Shown here piece after piece: positions 24,471 through 33,874 of a stretch of DNA of 36,945 nt (positions are counted from its first letter, which is position 1; each line of letters begins with the position of its first letter). The translations under genes and the position numbers were made by a program. Under the pieces are notes generated by a model. The model worked only from the letters and a program-made list of their open reading frames with translations, was not told the origin of the DNA and did no database searches. Origin of the DNA: Rhodoferax sp. (GTDB lineage: Bacteria > Pseudomonadota > Gammaproteobacteria > Burkholderiales > Burkholderiaceae_C); assembly GCA_018061265.1 (NCBI GenBank), contig JAGOUM010000027.1:1-36945 (forward strand), read 5' to 3'.

Positions 24471-27400
24471 ATGTTGATCAACCCCAAACTGCAGTCACGC
24501 TTCACGGAGTTCAAGACTTCCGGGCTGTTGCCGTCGCCCAAAGGGGTTGCCCTGTCAGTGCTTCGGCTCACCCAGCGGGACAAGACCACCTCGGGCGAGC
24601 TGGCCCATGCCATTGAAGCCGACCCGGGTTTGGTGGCCCGTCTGATCAAGTTGGCGAACCATTGCCAGTTACCGGGTGCGCGGCCAACCCTGGCGATCCG
24701 TGACGCGATCACCCTGCTTGGGCTCAATGCGGTTCGGGGTCTGGCGTTGGGGGTGTCGCTGATGGCACAGCGCCAGTCCAGCCCTTGCCCCGGTTTTGAT
24801 TTCTCGTCGTTCTGGTCGCGTAATCTGGCCTGCGCGGTGGCCATGCGAACCTTTTCAATGCAGGCAAGAGTGCTCCAGGCCGACGAAGCCTTCACGCTGG
24901 GCCTGCTGTGCCAGGTTGGTCAATTGGGGCTGGCCTCGCTGTTCCCCGAGCGCTATGCGGAGCTGCTGGGTCCTGGCAGTCACGGCACCTTGCTGGCCAG
25001 GGAGCGTCAAACCTTTGAGTTTGACCATTCCGATCTGACGGCGACCCTGCTGCTGGACTGGGGTTTTCCGGAGAGTTTGGTCACACCCATCCTCTACTAC
25101 GAAAGTGAGCAGTCACCTCAGCCGGATGAGAACCAGCGCACCGTGCGTCTGACGTGGCTGCTACAGCTGGCCAGCCAAACCGCAGACATCTGCATGGCTG
25201 AAACCTCGTCGCGTTCCGTGTTGATGCCAAAGCTGGTGGCGCTGGGCAACGGGCTCGGCTTTGCCGATGCCGAGCTGATGGGCTGGTGTGACGAGGTGGT
25301 TCGCGATTGGACCGACTGGAGTCGTCTGCTGAATGTGGCGTCGCAAAACTTGCCGCCGTTTGCCGATTTGTTGCAACAGGCCACCACATTGCCTCCAGCA
25401 TCCGCGGCGCCCGGGGCCGGCGCAATGGCCGCACCTGCTCCCACGGCCACCACCCCGTGTCGGGTACTGGTAGTGGCTGCCAACGCCGCATTGCGCAGCC
25501 AGATCAGCGAAAAGGTACGTCTAGGTGGTTACGCCTGTCAGGAGGCAGCCAGTCCAGCACGCGCGCTGGCACTGGCCCGGCAGACTCCCCCGGAACTGGT
25601 GTTGATTGATCAGGCATTGCCCCAACCCGGTGGCTTGGACCTGGCCACTGCGCTGCGTCAGCTGCCAATGGAGCAGCCCCTGTTTTTGGTGCTGTTGACC
25701 AACGCCAGCCATCTGGCCCTGGCGCAGCAGGCTTTGAGCGGCGCAGTGGACGACGTGCTGGACAAGGCAACTGCGCCAGACACCTTGTTGCTGCGTCTGC
25801 TGGCCTGGCAGCGGGTGGTGACCTTGCACCGCCAGCGCCATTCGGAGCATTTACAGCTGCAACAGTTCTCGGCCGAGTTTGCCAAGCTGAACCAGCGCAT
25901 CGAAGAAAGTCGACAAAAAGAACTCGAAAACGAACAGCGCATGGAACTGGCGCTCAGCGGCAGTGACCTGGGCTGTTGGGACTGGGACGTTGGCAGCGGC
26001 GTGGTGGTGCTCAATGAACGCTGGTGCTCGATGCTGGGTTACCGTGCCAAAGAGATCACACCCACCATCGATACCTGGCGTCAGCTGTCGCACCCCGACG
26101 ATGTGGCCCTGGTCGAGGCGGCCATGAAGCGCCACCTTGGTTTCAAGACGCCAGTTTACGAAAGTGAACACCGTTTGCGCCACCGGCTGGGCCACTGGAT
26201 CTGGGTGCTGGACCGGGGCCGGGTGGTGGCGCGCGATAGCGCTGGCAAGGCCCTGCGTGTGGTGGGCACACATATGGATATCACCGAGAAGAAGCTCGCG
26301 CAAGAACGGCTTGAACGCAGCAATGTGCTGCTGCAAAGCATTCTGGACAACATTCCAGTGGGATTAAGCGCGTTTGATGGCGAGCTGCATCTGGTGGCCA
26401 AAAATGCCCGCTTCCAGGCCAGCCTGGACTTGCCCGATTCGCTGTTTGAAACCCGGCCAAGCACCTTTGAGCGCATCATCCGCTATAACGCAGAGCACGG
26501 AGAGTACGGAGAAGGTAACCTGGAAGCCAAGGTGGCGGCCTTGATTGAAAAGGCCCGACATCCAACACCCCACCATTTTGAGCGCGTACGTGCCAATGGC
26601 ACGGTGCTTGAGATCCGTGGCGCGCCCATGCCTGGGGGCGGCTTTGTCACGACTTACTCCGACATCACCGAAAGCAAGCGCGCAGCGGCCCAGGTCGAAC
26701 AAAGTACCCTGCTGCTGCGCGGCGCCATTGACGCCATCGACGAAGCATTTGCACTCTTTGATCCTCAGGACCGACTGGTATTGTGCAACGACAAATACCG
26801 CAAGCTTTATGCAGCGACAGCGGACCTGATCGTGCCGGGTGTTCAGTTTGAAGACCTGGTGCGGGCCGGGTTGCAGCGTGGTTTGTACCATGACGCCGTC
26901 GGTAACGAAGAGGCTTGGCTGGCCGAGCGCATGGCAGCCCACCGGTCGGCGGACACCACCGTGATCCAGCGCTTGAAGGATGGGCAGGCGCTGCGCATCA
27001 TTGAGCGTCGGCTGGCCGATGGCAGCATTGTGGGGTTCCGTGTAGACATTACCGATCTGATGCGCGCCACCGAAAAAGCACACGCCGCCAACCTGGCCAA
27101 GAGCCGCTTCCTGGCCACGATGTCGCACGAGATCCGCACACCCATGAACGGCATTCTCGGGATGGCGCAACTGTTGCTCAAACCCAAGCTCAGCGAAACC
27201 GATCGACTCGAATACGCCCGCACGGTGTTGAGCTCCGGGCAATCCTTGCTGACCCTGTTGAACGATATTCTTGATCTGTCAAAAATTGAGGCGGGTCGCT
27301 TCCAGTTGGATTTGACCCGGGTCGAGCCCGAGCATCTGCTTCAGGAAACACGGTCGCTGTTCTCGGGTGCGGCCAGGAACAAGGGTTTGCAAATCAGCTT

Positions 27401-28268
27401 CCGATGGCGCTCCGGGTCCGGCTTGGCCTATCAGGCCGATGGCCACCGCCTGCGTCAGATGTTGTCCAACCTGGTGGGCAATGCGATCAAATTCACGTCT
27501 CAAGGACATATTCTGATTCAAGGCCATGAACTTGAGCGTGACGAGCACAGTGCATTGCTTGAGTTTTCAGTGACCGACACGGGCATTGGAGTGGCCGCTG
27601 ACAAGCAGGCCACCCTGTTTGAAGCCTTTTCGCAAGCCGACAGCTCGACCACCCGTCAATATGGGGGTTCGGGTCTGGGACTGTCGATCGTCAAACATTT
27701 GGCCGAACTTTTCGGAGGCGATGTGGGTGTGCACAGTGTGCCGGGTCAGGGGTCACGATTCTGGTTTCGGATTCGTGCCACGTTGAGCACGGATGGTGTG
27801 GTGGCCCGGTCTCATGCGGTGCCACCCGTGGTCAGCCCAGCAAATCTGTCTCAACAGTTCAGTGGGCGCGTTTTGGTGGCCGAGGACAACAAGGTCAACT
27901 GCCTGGTGATTCAGGGCCTGCTCGAGACACTTGGGCTCCAGGTGCAGCTGGTGGAGAATGGCCAGTTGGCAGTGGAGGCACTGGCTCAAGGTGAGCCACC
28001 GGCGCTGATCCTGATGGACTTACAAATGCCTGTCATGGACGGCTATACCGCCACTGAGCGTATTCGGCAAGCCGAGCAAGACCACGGCCGTCGCCGTGTT
28101 CCGATCATTGCCCTGACCGCCGATGCGTTTGAAGACGACCGCCAGCACTGTCAGGCCGTCGGCATGGATGGCTTCCTGACCAAGCCGGTTGCCCTGGCCG
28201 ACTTAAGACAGGCACTGGCACCCTGGCTTGGAGGTGCCGGGGCTTCGCGCCAAGACACTGCTTTTTGA
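24471..28268 (+). CDS. Hybrid sensor kinase: HDOD, receiver-like, three PAS, HisKA, HATPase, receiver
   Basis: This 1265-residue protein starts with an HDOD domain at about 10-205 (AIEADPGLVARLIKLANHC). A receiver-like domain follows at about 330-445, lacking the paired acids of the first loop but keeping LIDQALPQPGG and a Lys. Three PAS domains follow near 488-610, 616-740 and 745-865. HisKA has FLATMSHEIRTPMNGIL with His886. The HATPase shows NLVGNAIKF, DTGIGV and GGSGLGLSI. The C-terminal receiver has RVLVAEDNKVN and LMDLQMPVMDG with Asp1183. No membrane segment is visible, so it is probably a cytosolic sensor. HDOD at the N terminus of such a kinase is uncommon. A partner regulator or target gene is not adjacent. 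Confidence 0.9.
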   Translation: MLINPKLQSRFTEFKTSGLLPSPKGVALSVLRLTQRDKTTSGELAHAIEADPGLVARLIKLANHCQLPGARPTLAIRDAITLLGLNAVRGLALGVSLMAQRQSSPCPGFDFSSFWSRNLACAVAMRTFSMQARVLQADEAFTLGLLCQVGQLGLASLFPERYAELLGPGSHGTLLARERQTFEFDHSDLTATLLLDWGFPESLVTPILYYESEQSPQPDENQRTVRLTWLLQLASQTADICMAETSSRSVLMPKLVALGNGLGFADAELMGWCDEVVRDWTDWSRLLNVASQNLPPFADLLQQATTLPPASAAPGAGAMAAPAPTATTPCRVLVVAANAALRSQISEKVRLGGYACQEAASPARALALARQTPPELVLIDQALPQPGGLDLATALRQLPMEQPLFLVLLTNASHLALAQQALSGAVDDVLDKATAPDTLLLRLLAWQRVVTLHRQRHSEHLQLQQFSAEFAKLNQRIEESRQKELENEQRMELALSGSDLGCWDWDVGSGVVVLNERWCSMLGYRAKEITPTIDTWRQLSHPDDVALVEAAMKRHLGFKTPVYESEHRLRHRLGHWIWVLDRGRVVARDSAGKALRVVGTHMDITEKKLAQERLERSNVLLQSILDNIPVGLSAFDGELHLVAKNARFQASLDLPDSLFETRPSTFERIIRYNAEHGEYGEGNLEAKVAALIEKARHPTPHHFERVRANGTVLEIRGAPMPGGGFVTTYSDITESKRAAAQVEQSTLLLRGAIDAIDEAFALFDPQDRLVLCNDKYRKLYAATADLIVPGVQFEDLVRAGLQRGLYHDAVGNEEAWLAERMAAHRSADTTVIQRLKDGQALRIIERRLADGSIVGFRVDITDLMRATEKAHAANLAKSRFLATMSHEIRTPMNGILGMAQLLLKPKLSETDRLEYARTVLSSGQSLLTLLNDILDLSKIEAGRFQLDLTRVEPEHLLQETRSLFSGAARNKGLQISFRWRSGSGLAYQADGHRLRQMLSNLVGNAIKFTSQGHILIQGHELERDEHSALLEFSVTDTGIGVAADKQATLFEAFSQADSSTTRQYGGSGLGLSIVKHLAELFGGDVGVHSVPGQGSRFWFRIRATLSTDGVVARSHAVPPVVSPANLSQQFSGRVLVAEDNKVNCLVIQGLLETLGLQVQLVENGQLAVEALAQGEPPALILMDLQMPVMDGYTATERIRQAEQDHGRRRVPIIALTADAFEDDRQHCQAVGMDGFLTKPVALADLRQALAPWLGGAGASRQDTAF

Positions 28269-28344
28269 CGAAGCGCTTCACCTGTTGCGCCAATTGCCAG
28301 TTCCTGCCTTCTGGCCAAAGGGCAAGATCCTGCCAGCTACCCGG

Positions 28345-29193
28345 TCAGCGCTGAGTCGCCACCCCTTGTTGAGCCAAACCGGCTCGTATCAACCATGAAA
28401 ACACCGAATCAACCGTCACGGTTTCGATGCGGTCACTGAAGCGTTTTTCGGCCGGGTGGTCGTCAAAGGCGACATTCGCCGCTGTGATGCGACCGCCCAG
28501 CCGGGTCAAGGCACCGATGCGCAGCACACTGGGCTGGTAGCCGCGGCTTCGCAACCAGGTCTGCGCTTGGAGGCGGGTTACCGGGCTGGCGTCAGACTCT
28601 GGCAACATCGACGCGGCCAGGGTCTCGATGGCCCATTGGTTGGACTGCTGGTATTTTTCCCCCCAAGCGTAACTCACCATGCTGTAGGGCTGGCGGTGCA
28701 GTTGAGCGGTACGGGTCGGGTCGTGCAGCAGCGCCAGCAGGTGCGCCTGTACTTCGGGGCTGGGCTTCACCCATGCCGCCTCAAAGCGCCACAGGTCGTC
28801 CATGAAGAACTCTGCCAGACCTTGGCGGTACAAATGCGCCACGTCGCTGCCACACTGGTTGAGTTTGTGCAGCACGCGCCAAACCGGGCGGCCAGTCTCG
28901 TTTGCCTGGCGGTACGCCAGGCCAAGATGGGAGTAGCGCAACCCATACCGGCTCAGGTCCTGACCGGCCCGGGCCAGCACAACCACCTGCGCAGCACTGG
29001 CATTGAGAGCGTGATGGGTACGCTCAGCCAGGTTCAGAGCTTGCTGCACCGTCGATGCACTTGGCGGCTGCCGGGAATCGCAAGGGCGTCCGGCGTGGGC
29101 CGTCGCTGCGGCCATGGTCAGCCCACATCCCAGCGTCAGTGTCACCAGGGTGCGCAGGCTGTGCCGCAGTGCGGCTGGGTGCCGCGGGCTCAC
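28345..29193 (-). CDS. DUF2145 family secreted protein
   Basis: The 282-residue protein has a cleavable signal peptide (LVTLTLGCGLTMAAATAHA). It contains RYSHLGLAYR, LNQCGSDVAHLYRQGLAEFF and PYSMVSYAWGEKYQQSNQWA, typical of DUF2145 proteins as I remember them. The invariant-looking H, C, D and N/Q residues suggest a papain-like or NlpC-type fold, which is inference. GTG 29193 overlaps the stop of the upstream small gene (GTGA), so the two are translationally coupled. Confidence 0.75.
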   Translation of the reverse strand: MSPRHPAALRHSLRTLVTLTLGCGLTMAAATAHAGRPCDSRQPPSASTVQQALNLAERTHHALNASAAQVVVLARAGQDLSRYGLRYSHLGLAYRQANETGRPVWRVLHKLNQCGSDVAHLYRQGLAEFFMDDLWRFEAAWVKPSPEVQAHLLALLHDPTRTAQLHRQPYSMVSYAWGEKYQQSNQWAIETLAASMLPESDASPVTRLQAQTWLRSRGYQPSVLRIGALTRLGGRITAANVAFDDHPAEKRFSDRIETVTVDSVFSWLIRAGLAQQGVATQR

Positions 29194-29642
29194 CGGGTCA
29201 CCTGCTCGTTGTACAGCAGGGCACGTCCAAGTTCGTTGGGGATGAAGGCAATCACCTGTCCCGCCGACGACAGCAGCATGCCTGTGCCGATCACGCTCAC
29301 TGTCGCCAGTGTTCCCGCCGCCACGGATGTGGCTGCAAAGCCCCGCGCCAACACTTCCACGCTGACCTGGGTGCCGTCCGAGGCACGCTCCAATAGGTAC
29401 AGGCTGCCTTTGGCGGTGACGGTGACTGCCTTGACGACCAGTACCGCGCCCGCCGTAGACAATACCACCGGCAGAGCCACCACAGTGCCAGCCGCACTGG
29501 CAACCATGACCGAGGCCACTGGCAATGCCGAGACCGCACTCAGCGCCGCGGTTTCGCTATGCGCTTTGACATCAAATGAGGTACTAGCGCTTGTCAGTAT
29601 TACGCTGACAGCTATACTTAATTTAGCTATTTGGCCTTTCAT
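29190..29642 (-). CDS. Small secreted or membrane protein of unknown function
   Basis: The 150-residue product starts MKGQIAKLSIAVSVILTSAS and is probably exported, with cleavage near DVKA/HSE. The rest is Ala/Val-rich with two or three hydrophobic stretches (VMVASAAGTVVALPVVL, GTLATVSVIGTGMLLSSAG). I recognise no domain. GGAG before ATG 29642 supports this start. The first 25 codons coincide with a dispersed repeat, so the signal peptide may have arisen from repeat DNA. It overlaps the DUF2145 gene and lies 3 bp from the YiaAB gene. Confidence 0.7.
   Translation of the reverse strand: MKGQIAKLSIAVSVILTSASTSFDVKAHSETAALSAVSALPVASVMVASAAGTVVALPVVLSTAGAVLVVKAVTVTAKGSLYLLERASDGTQVSVEVLARGFAATSVAAGTLATVSVIGTGMLLSSAGQVIAFIPNELGRALLYNEQVTR
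29571..29635 (-). repeat. Dispersed repeat copy inside a signal-peptide coding region
   Basis: On the plus strand the order is AAATGAGGTACTAGCGC, then GTCAGTATTACGCTGACAGC, then TATACTTAATTTAGCTATTT. The CTGTCAG and CTGACA arms form a hairpin. These cores match the other copies, but here the DNA is codons 3-24 of a gene on the minus strand. Confidence 0.5.
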
Positions 29643-29645
29643 GAC

Positions 29646-30125
29646 TTACTCCAGATCGGTGCTGGTACCCGACATGCGGCCCGGTAGCCGCGCCTCGATC
29701 AGGTCCGCCTCATGGCGGTCACGCAGGGTTTTGGCCAGGGTGAAGCTGCAAGTGATCAGGTACAGCCAGCTGACCCCCAGGAACGCTTTGTAGGTTTCAT
29801 TGAGCTCCATACGCAGCAAGCCCCATGTGGTCAGACCCATGGCAGCCACAAACCCGCCCCAGACCACAAAGCCAAACATCGGACTGTCGTTGACGCGTCC
29901 CTCGACGCGTGACTTTTCGGTGTCACGCACGTACTTGGCCAGCACAAATGCCGCCGACAAACAGAAAAAGTACCCCATCACCATAAAAGCGCGCGACAAA
30001 TCATCGCCGGGCAAATAGGCCAGCCCGACCGCACACAGAAAGACGGCCAGGCCAAACGAGATCCAGACCTGCATCACCCAAGGTTTGGAATCACGTTGAA
30101 TCAGTACTTTGCCAGTGACTTGCAT
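29646..30125 (-). CDS. YiaA/YiaB-type inner membrane protein
   Basis: The 159-residue protein has four hydrophobic helices arranged as two pairs (VWISFGLAVFLCAVGLAYL, AFMVMGYFFCLSAAFVLAKY, then FGFVVWGGFVAAMGLTTWGL and AFLGVSWLYLITCSFTLAKT). Each pair is followed by a KYVRD or KTLRD motif, the duplicated YiaAB two-helix domain. ATG 30125 has GGAG upstream and is preferred over the longer frame. It is first of three close or overlapping minus-strand genes. The function is unknown. Confidence 0.85.
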   Translation of the reverse strand: MQVTGKVLIQRDSKPWVMQVWISFGLAVFLCAVGLAYLPGDDLSRAFMVMGYFFCLSAAFVLAKYVRDTEKSRVEGRVNDSPMFGFVVWGGFVAAMGLTTWGLLRMELNETYKAFLGVSWLYLITCSFTLAKTLRDRHEADLIEARLPGRMSGTSTDLE

Positions 30126-30222
30126 GGTTTGCTCCACAATTTGTTGAAAGTGGCGCAAGCGTAAGTAAACACGACCCACACTGCAGCAAATATTGCAACC
30201 AGTTTATGTTTTTCGGACTTGA

Positions 30223-30241
30223 GGTATCGTTTAACGATACC
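30223..30241. promoter_or_regulatory. Perfect palindrome upstream of the YiaAB gene
   Basis: GGTATCGTTTAACGATACC has 9-bp arms around one base, about 100 bp before the YiaAB ATG. No T-run follows on the minus strand, so it looks more like an operator than a terminator. A weak TTGAAG box overlaps its upstream side on the minus strand. The binding protein is unknown. Confidence 0.4.
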
Positions 30242-30257
30242 TTTCTTCAACGAAGCC

Positions 30258-30305
30258 AAAATAAAAATAGCTTCCAGCGCTTGTTGATCAAACGCTGGAA
30301 GCTAT
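30258..30305 (-). terminator. Rho-independent terminator of icd, built from a dispersed repeat
   Basis: ATAGCTTCCAGCG (30267-30279) and CGCTGGAAGCTAT (30293-30305) are perfect 13-bp arms with a 13-base loop. On the minus strand, 42 bases after the icd stop, the stem is followed by TTTTATTTT, a standard terminator tail. TTCCAGCGC and AGCTAT are also cores of the dispersed repeat, so a repeat copy appears to serve as the terminator. Confidence 0.75.
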
Positions 30306-30346
30306 CGCCTTTATAAGTGCCGAGCCAGCCCGGCCGGGGCAGATGG

Positions 30347-32584
30347 TCAGGCCAGTGCGGCGTCAATCACCGCATTCAGGGTCGCGCTCGGGCGCATCAC
30401 CGCAGTCACCTTTTGCAGGTCGGCCAGGTAGTAGCCGCCAATGTCGGCCGGCTTGCCCTGCACCGCCTTGAGCTCTTCGGTGATTTTTTGTTCGTTGTCT
30501 GCCAGTGCCTTGGCCATGGGCGCAAAGTGGGCTTGCAGCGCGGTGTCATCGGTCTGCGCGGCCAGTTCCTGCGCCCAGTACATGGCCAGGTAGAACTGGC
30601 TGCCACGGTTGTCGAGCTGACCGGTTTTTGGCGAGGGATTTTTGTTATTGTCGAGCAGCTTGCCAGTGGCTGCGTCCAGTGTCTTGGCCAGAATCTTGGC
30701 TTTTTCGTTGCCGGTCTTCAGCCCCATGTCTTCCAGGCTGACGGCCAGCGCCAGGAACTCACCCAGTGAATCCCAGCGCAGGTGATTTTCTTCCACCAGC
30801 TGCTTCACGTGTTTGGGGGCCGAGCCGCCAGCGCCGGTTTCGTACATGCCACCACCGGCCATGAGTGGCACGATGGACAGCATCTTGGCACTGGTGCCCA
30901 GCTCCATGATCGGGAACAGGTCGGTCAGGTAGTCGCGCAAGATGTTGCCGGTGACCGAGATGGTGTCAAGCCCTCGGATGACACGCTCCAGCGAGTAGCG
31001 CATGGCGCGCACCTGCGACATGTGCTGGATGTCGAGCCCGGTGGTGTCGTGGTCTTTCAGGTACAGCTCCACCTTTTTGATCAGCTCGTTTTCATGTGGG
31101 CGATACGGGTCGAGCCAGAACAGTGCGGGTGTGTTGGAATTGCGCGCACGCGTGACCGCCAGCTTCACCCAATCGCGGATCGGCGCGTCCTTGACCTGGC
31201 ACATGCGCCAGATGTCACCGGCTTCAACGTCTTGTGACAGCAGCACTTCACCCGTGGCAATGTCAACGATGTTGGCCTGGCCGTCTTCGGCAATCTCAAA
31301 GGTCTTGTCGTGTGAGCCATATTCTTCGGCTTGCTGCGCCATCAGGCCCACATTGGGTACGGTGCCCATGGTGACCGGGTCAAAGTTGCCGTTGGTCTTG
31401 CAGAAGTTGATCATCTCCTGGTAGATGCGGGCAAAGGTGCTCTCAGGCATCACTGCCTTGGTGTCTTTCGGGCGACCATCAGCTCCCCACATCTTGCCGC
31501 CAATACGAATCATCGCGGGCATGGAGGCATCCACAATTACATCGCTGGGCGAATGGAAGTTGGAAATGCCCTTGGCCGAATCGACCATGGCCAGCTCGGG
31601 ACGGTGTTCGTGGCAGGCGTGCAGGTCAGTTTCGATTTCTTCGCGCAGTGAAGCCGGCAGGTCGGCGATCTTTTCATACAAGTTGGACATGCCGTTGTTG
31701 ACGTTGACACCAATCTCCTCAAACAGCTTGGCGTGTTTCTCAAATGCATCCTTGTAGAAAATACGCACACAATGGCCAAAGACGATCGGGTGCGACACCT
31801 TCATCATGGTCGCCTTGACGTGCAGCGAGAACATCACACCGGTCTGGCGTGCGTCTTCAAGCTGCTCTTCATAGAACTCGCATAGCGCTTTTTTGCTCAT
31901 GAACATGCTGTCGATGATCTCGCCGGCCAGCAGTTTGGTCAGTGGCTTGAGCACGGTGGTCTTGCCACTCTTGCCGACCAGTTCCATGCGCACGTCACAG
32001 GCTTTGTCCAGCGTCATGGATTTTTCGCCATGGTAGAAGTCGCCCTTGGTCATGTGCGCCACGTGAGTACGCGAGGCCATGCTCCACTTGCCCATGCTGT
32101 GCGGGTTCTTGCGTGCAAATTGTTTGACCGCCATCGGCGCACGCCGATCCGAGTTGCCTTCCCGCAGCACCGGGTTGACCGAGCTGCCCAGGCATTTCGA
32201 GTAACGTGCCTTGATGGCCTTTTCTTCATCGGTCGCTGGGTTTTCAGGGTAATCGGGAATGTTGAAGCCTTTGGACTGCAGCTCCTTGATCGCGGCAGTA
32301 AGCTGCGGCACCGAGGCACTGATGTTGGGCAGCTTGATGATGTTGGTATCGGGCTGCAGCGTCAGGCGACCAAGCTCTGCCAGGTTGTTGGGCACCTTCT
32401 GGGCGTCGGTCAAGTAATCCGGAAACTCACCCAACACACGCGCCGCCACCGAGATATCGCTCTGGGCCACCTCGATACCGGCGGGCGCTGCAAACGCCCG
32501 AATCACCGGCAAAAACGCGTGCGTCGCAAGCAAGGGGGCCTCGTCGGTGAGGGTGTAGATGATCTTGGATTTCTGCGATGTCAT
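30347..32584 (-). CDS. icd: Monomeric NADP-dependent isocitrate dehydrogenase
   Basis: The 745-residue protein is the single-chain type of isocitrate dehydrogenase, which oxidises isocitrate to 2-oxoglutarate in the TCA cycle. It begins [20 protein letters not shown] and contains [54 protein letters not shown] and [19 protein letters not shown], all typical. GAGGA precedes ATG 32584. Unlike the dimeric Icd it is not regulated by AceK. It is divergent from the CofD-like gene. Confidence 0.96.
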   Translation of the reverse strand: MTSQKSKIIYTLTDEAPLLATHAFLPVIRAFAAPAGIEVAQSDISVAARVLGEFPDYLTDAQKVPNNLAELGRLTLQPDTNIIKLPNISASVPQLTAAIKELQSKGFNIPDYPENPATDEEKAIKARYSKCLGSSVNPVLREGNSDRRAPMAVKQFARKNPHSMGKWSMASRTHVAHMTKGDFYHGEKSMTLDKACDVRMELVGKSGKTTVLKPLTKLLAGEIIDSMFMSKKALCEFYEEQLEDARQTGVMFSLHVKATMMKVSHPIVFGHCVRIFYKDAFEKHAKLFEEIGVNVNNGMSNLYEKIADLPASLREEIETDLHACHEHRPELAMVDSAKGISNFHSPSDVIVDASMPAMIRIGGKMWGADGRPKDTKAVMPESTFARIYQEMINFCKTNGNFDPVTMGTVPNVGLMAQQAEEYGSHDKTFEIAEDGQANIVDIATGEVLLSQDVEAGDIWRMCQVKDAPIRDWVKLAVTRARNSNTPALFWLDPYRPHENELIKKVELYLKDHDTTGLDIQHMSQVRAMRYSLERVIRGLDTISVTGNILRDYLTDLFPIMELGTSAKMLSIVPLMAGGGMYETGAGGSAPKHVKQLVEENHLRWDSLGEFLALAVSLEDMGLKTGNEKAKILAKTLDAATGKLLDNNKNPSPKTGQLDNRGSQFYLAMYWAQELAAQTDDTALQAHFAPMAKALADNEQKITEELKAVQGKPADIGGYYLADLQKVTAVMRPSATLNAVIDAALA

Positions 32585-32678
32585 GGGTGTCCTCGCTATT
32601 GTTGGGAGGCAGAGTTTAGCGACGCAGGCGTTACGGGAAGATTACAAGCCGCGCGTGCCGAACCCTAGAATCCACCCT

Positions 32679-33821
32679 ATGAAACGCATCGTCATGTTCG
32701 GGGGAGGCAGCGGCAGCCGCGACATCACCATGGCGCTGTGTCGTCAGCGCGATGTCATCACCCGGGTGGTGCCAGCCTGGGACAGTGGCGGAAGCTCCAA
32801 GGCACTGCGCGAACGACTCGGCATTCTGGCCATGGGGGACATTCGACAGGCCCTGATGACGTTGGCGCACGGAGAGAACCGGGTGAGCAGTGTGGTGCGA
32901 TTTTTTAACGCGCGGCTGTCGGAGGCCGCCGACCCCGTCGATTTACTGGGCGAGTTTGACTTTTACGCCAGTGGCGCCCACCCCTTGCTGGCCACCATGA
33001 CGCCCGACATCCGCGACGCGGTGCTGGACTGTCTGCAGGTTTTTCGCGACCACGTGGGCGCTGACTTTGATTGGCGGCGCGGCAGCATCGGCAACTTTGT
33101 GCTCACCGGTGCTTATTTGGCACATGGGCGCGACATCAATGCAGCGATTGCGATTTTTCGCAAACTCTGTGGCATTGAGGCCCAGGTGTGGCCGTCCACC
33201 ACGGCCGATGCGGTGGCGCTGCATGCACAGTTACGCGACGGCAGTGTGGTGCACGGGCAAGACCGGGTAACGGCGCTTGCACCCGCACTGGCTCGCTTGG
33301 GCATTGGCCATGTGCAACTGGCGCTGGCCGACGATCACGCCAGTGGCGCGCTACCGCTCGCTAACCCGGCGGTGCTGAAGGCCATTGCCGAGGCAGACCT
33401 GCTGGTGTTTGGTCCGGGCAGTTTTTTCACCAGCACGCTGGCGCATTTTGCAGTGCAAGGCATTGCCCAGGCCGTGGCTGCAACATCGCCAGACGTGCCC
33501 AAGGTGCTGGTTGGCAACATTCTGGAATGCCCCGAAACTACGGGCCGCAGTCTGGCCGAGCTGGTTCGTGCGTTTGAGCAGGCCGCAGGGCCCGAGGTGC
33601 TCACGCATGTGCTGGCCAATCGCAGCTGGGTGCCGTTTGCCCGCGTGGTGACCGGTTTTCGCTACCTGGCCGAGGGTTTGCTAGCGCCAGCGGTGCCGGT
33701 CAAGGTGCTGTTTGATGACTATGAAGACCCCTGGCGGCGCGGCAAACACGACGCCGACAAGGTGGTGGCGACGCTGAGTGTGCTGCTGGCGGCAAAGGAG
33801 AGCTTGCAAACCGTCCCCTGA
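32679..33821 (+). CDS. CofD/YvcK-like protein
   Basis: The 380-residue protein begins MKRIVMFGGGSGSRDITMAL and has VVPAWDSGGSSKALRERLG, MGDIRQALM and FGPGSFFTSTLAHFAVQGIA, the nucleotide and phosphate-binding layout of CofD and YvcK proteins. CofD proper transfers phospholactate in F420 synthesis, but no other F420 genes are here. The GSGSR and WDSGGSSKALR wording resembles, from memory, the CofD-related family of the GAK cluster. None of its partners is adjacent. ATG 32679 is taken as start, although the frame is open upstream. Confidence 0.78.
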   Translation: MKRIVMFGGGSGSRDITMALCRQRDVITRVVPAWDSGGSSKALRERLGILAMGDIRQALMTLAHGENRVSSVVRFFNARLSEAADPVDLLGEFDFYASGAHPLLATMTPDIRDAVLDCLQVFRDHVGADFDWRRGSIGNFVLTGAYLAHGRDINAAIAIFRKLCGIEAQVWPSTTADAVALHAQLRDGSVVHGQDRVTALAPALARLGIGHVQLALADDHASGALPLANPAVLKAIAEADLLVFGPGSFFTSTLAHFAVQGIAQAVAATSPDVPKVLVGNILECPETTGRSLAELVRAFEQAAGPEVLTHVLANRSWVPFARVVTGFRYLAEGLLAPAVPVKVLFDDYEDPWRRGKHDADKVVATLSVLLAAKESLQTVP

Positions 33822-33874
33822 GCTTGGCACCCCGACGCCCGCTGCGGCCATTCAACCGTTCGTCTAAGGTTCGA

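Noticed and set aside
28456-29793. A 445-codon plus-strand frame over the DUF2145 trio.
   Set aside because: It is antisense to three genes with good starts and signal peptides and has no recognisable domain.
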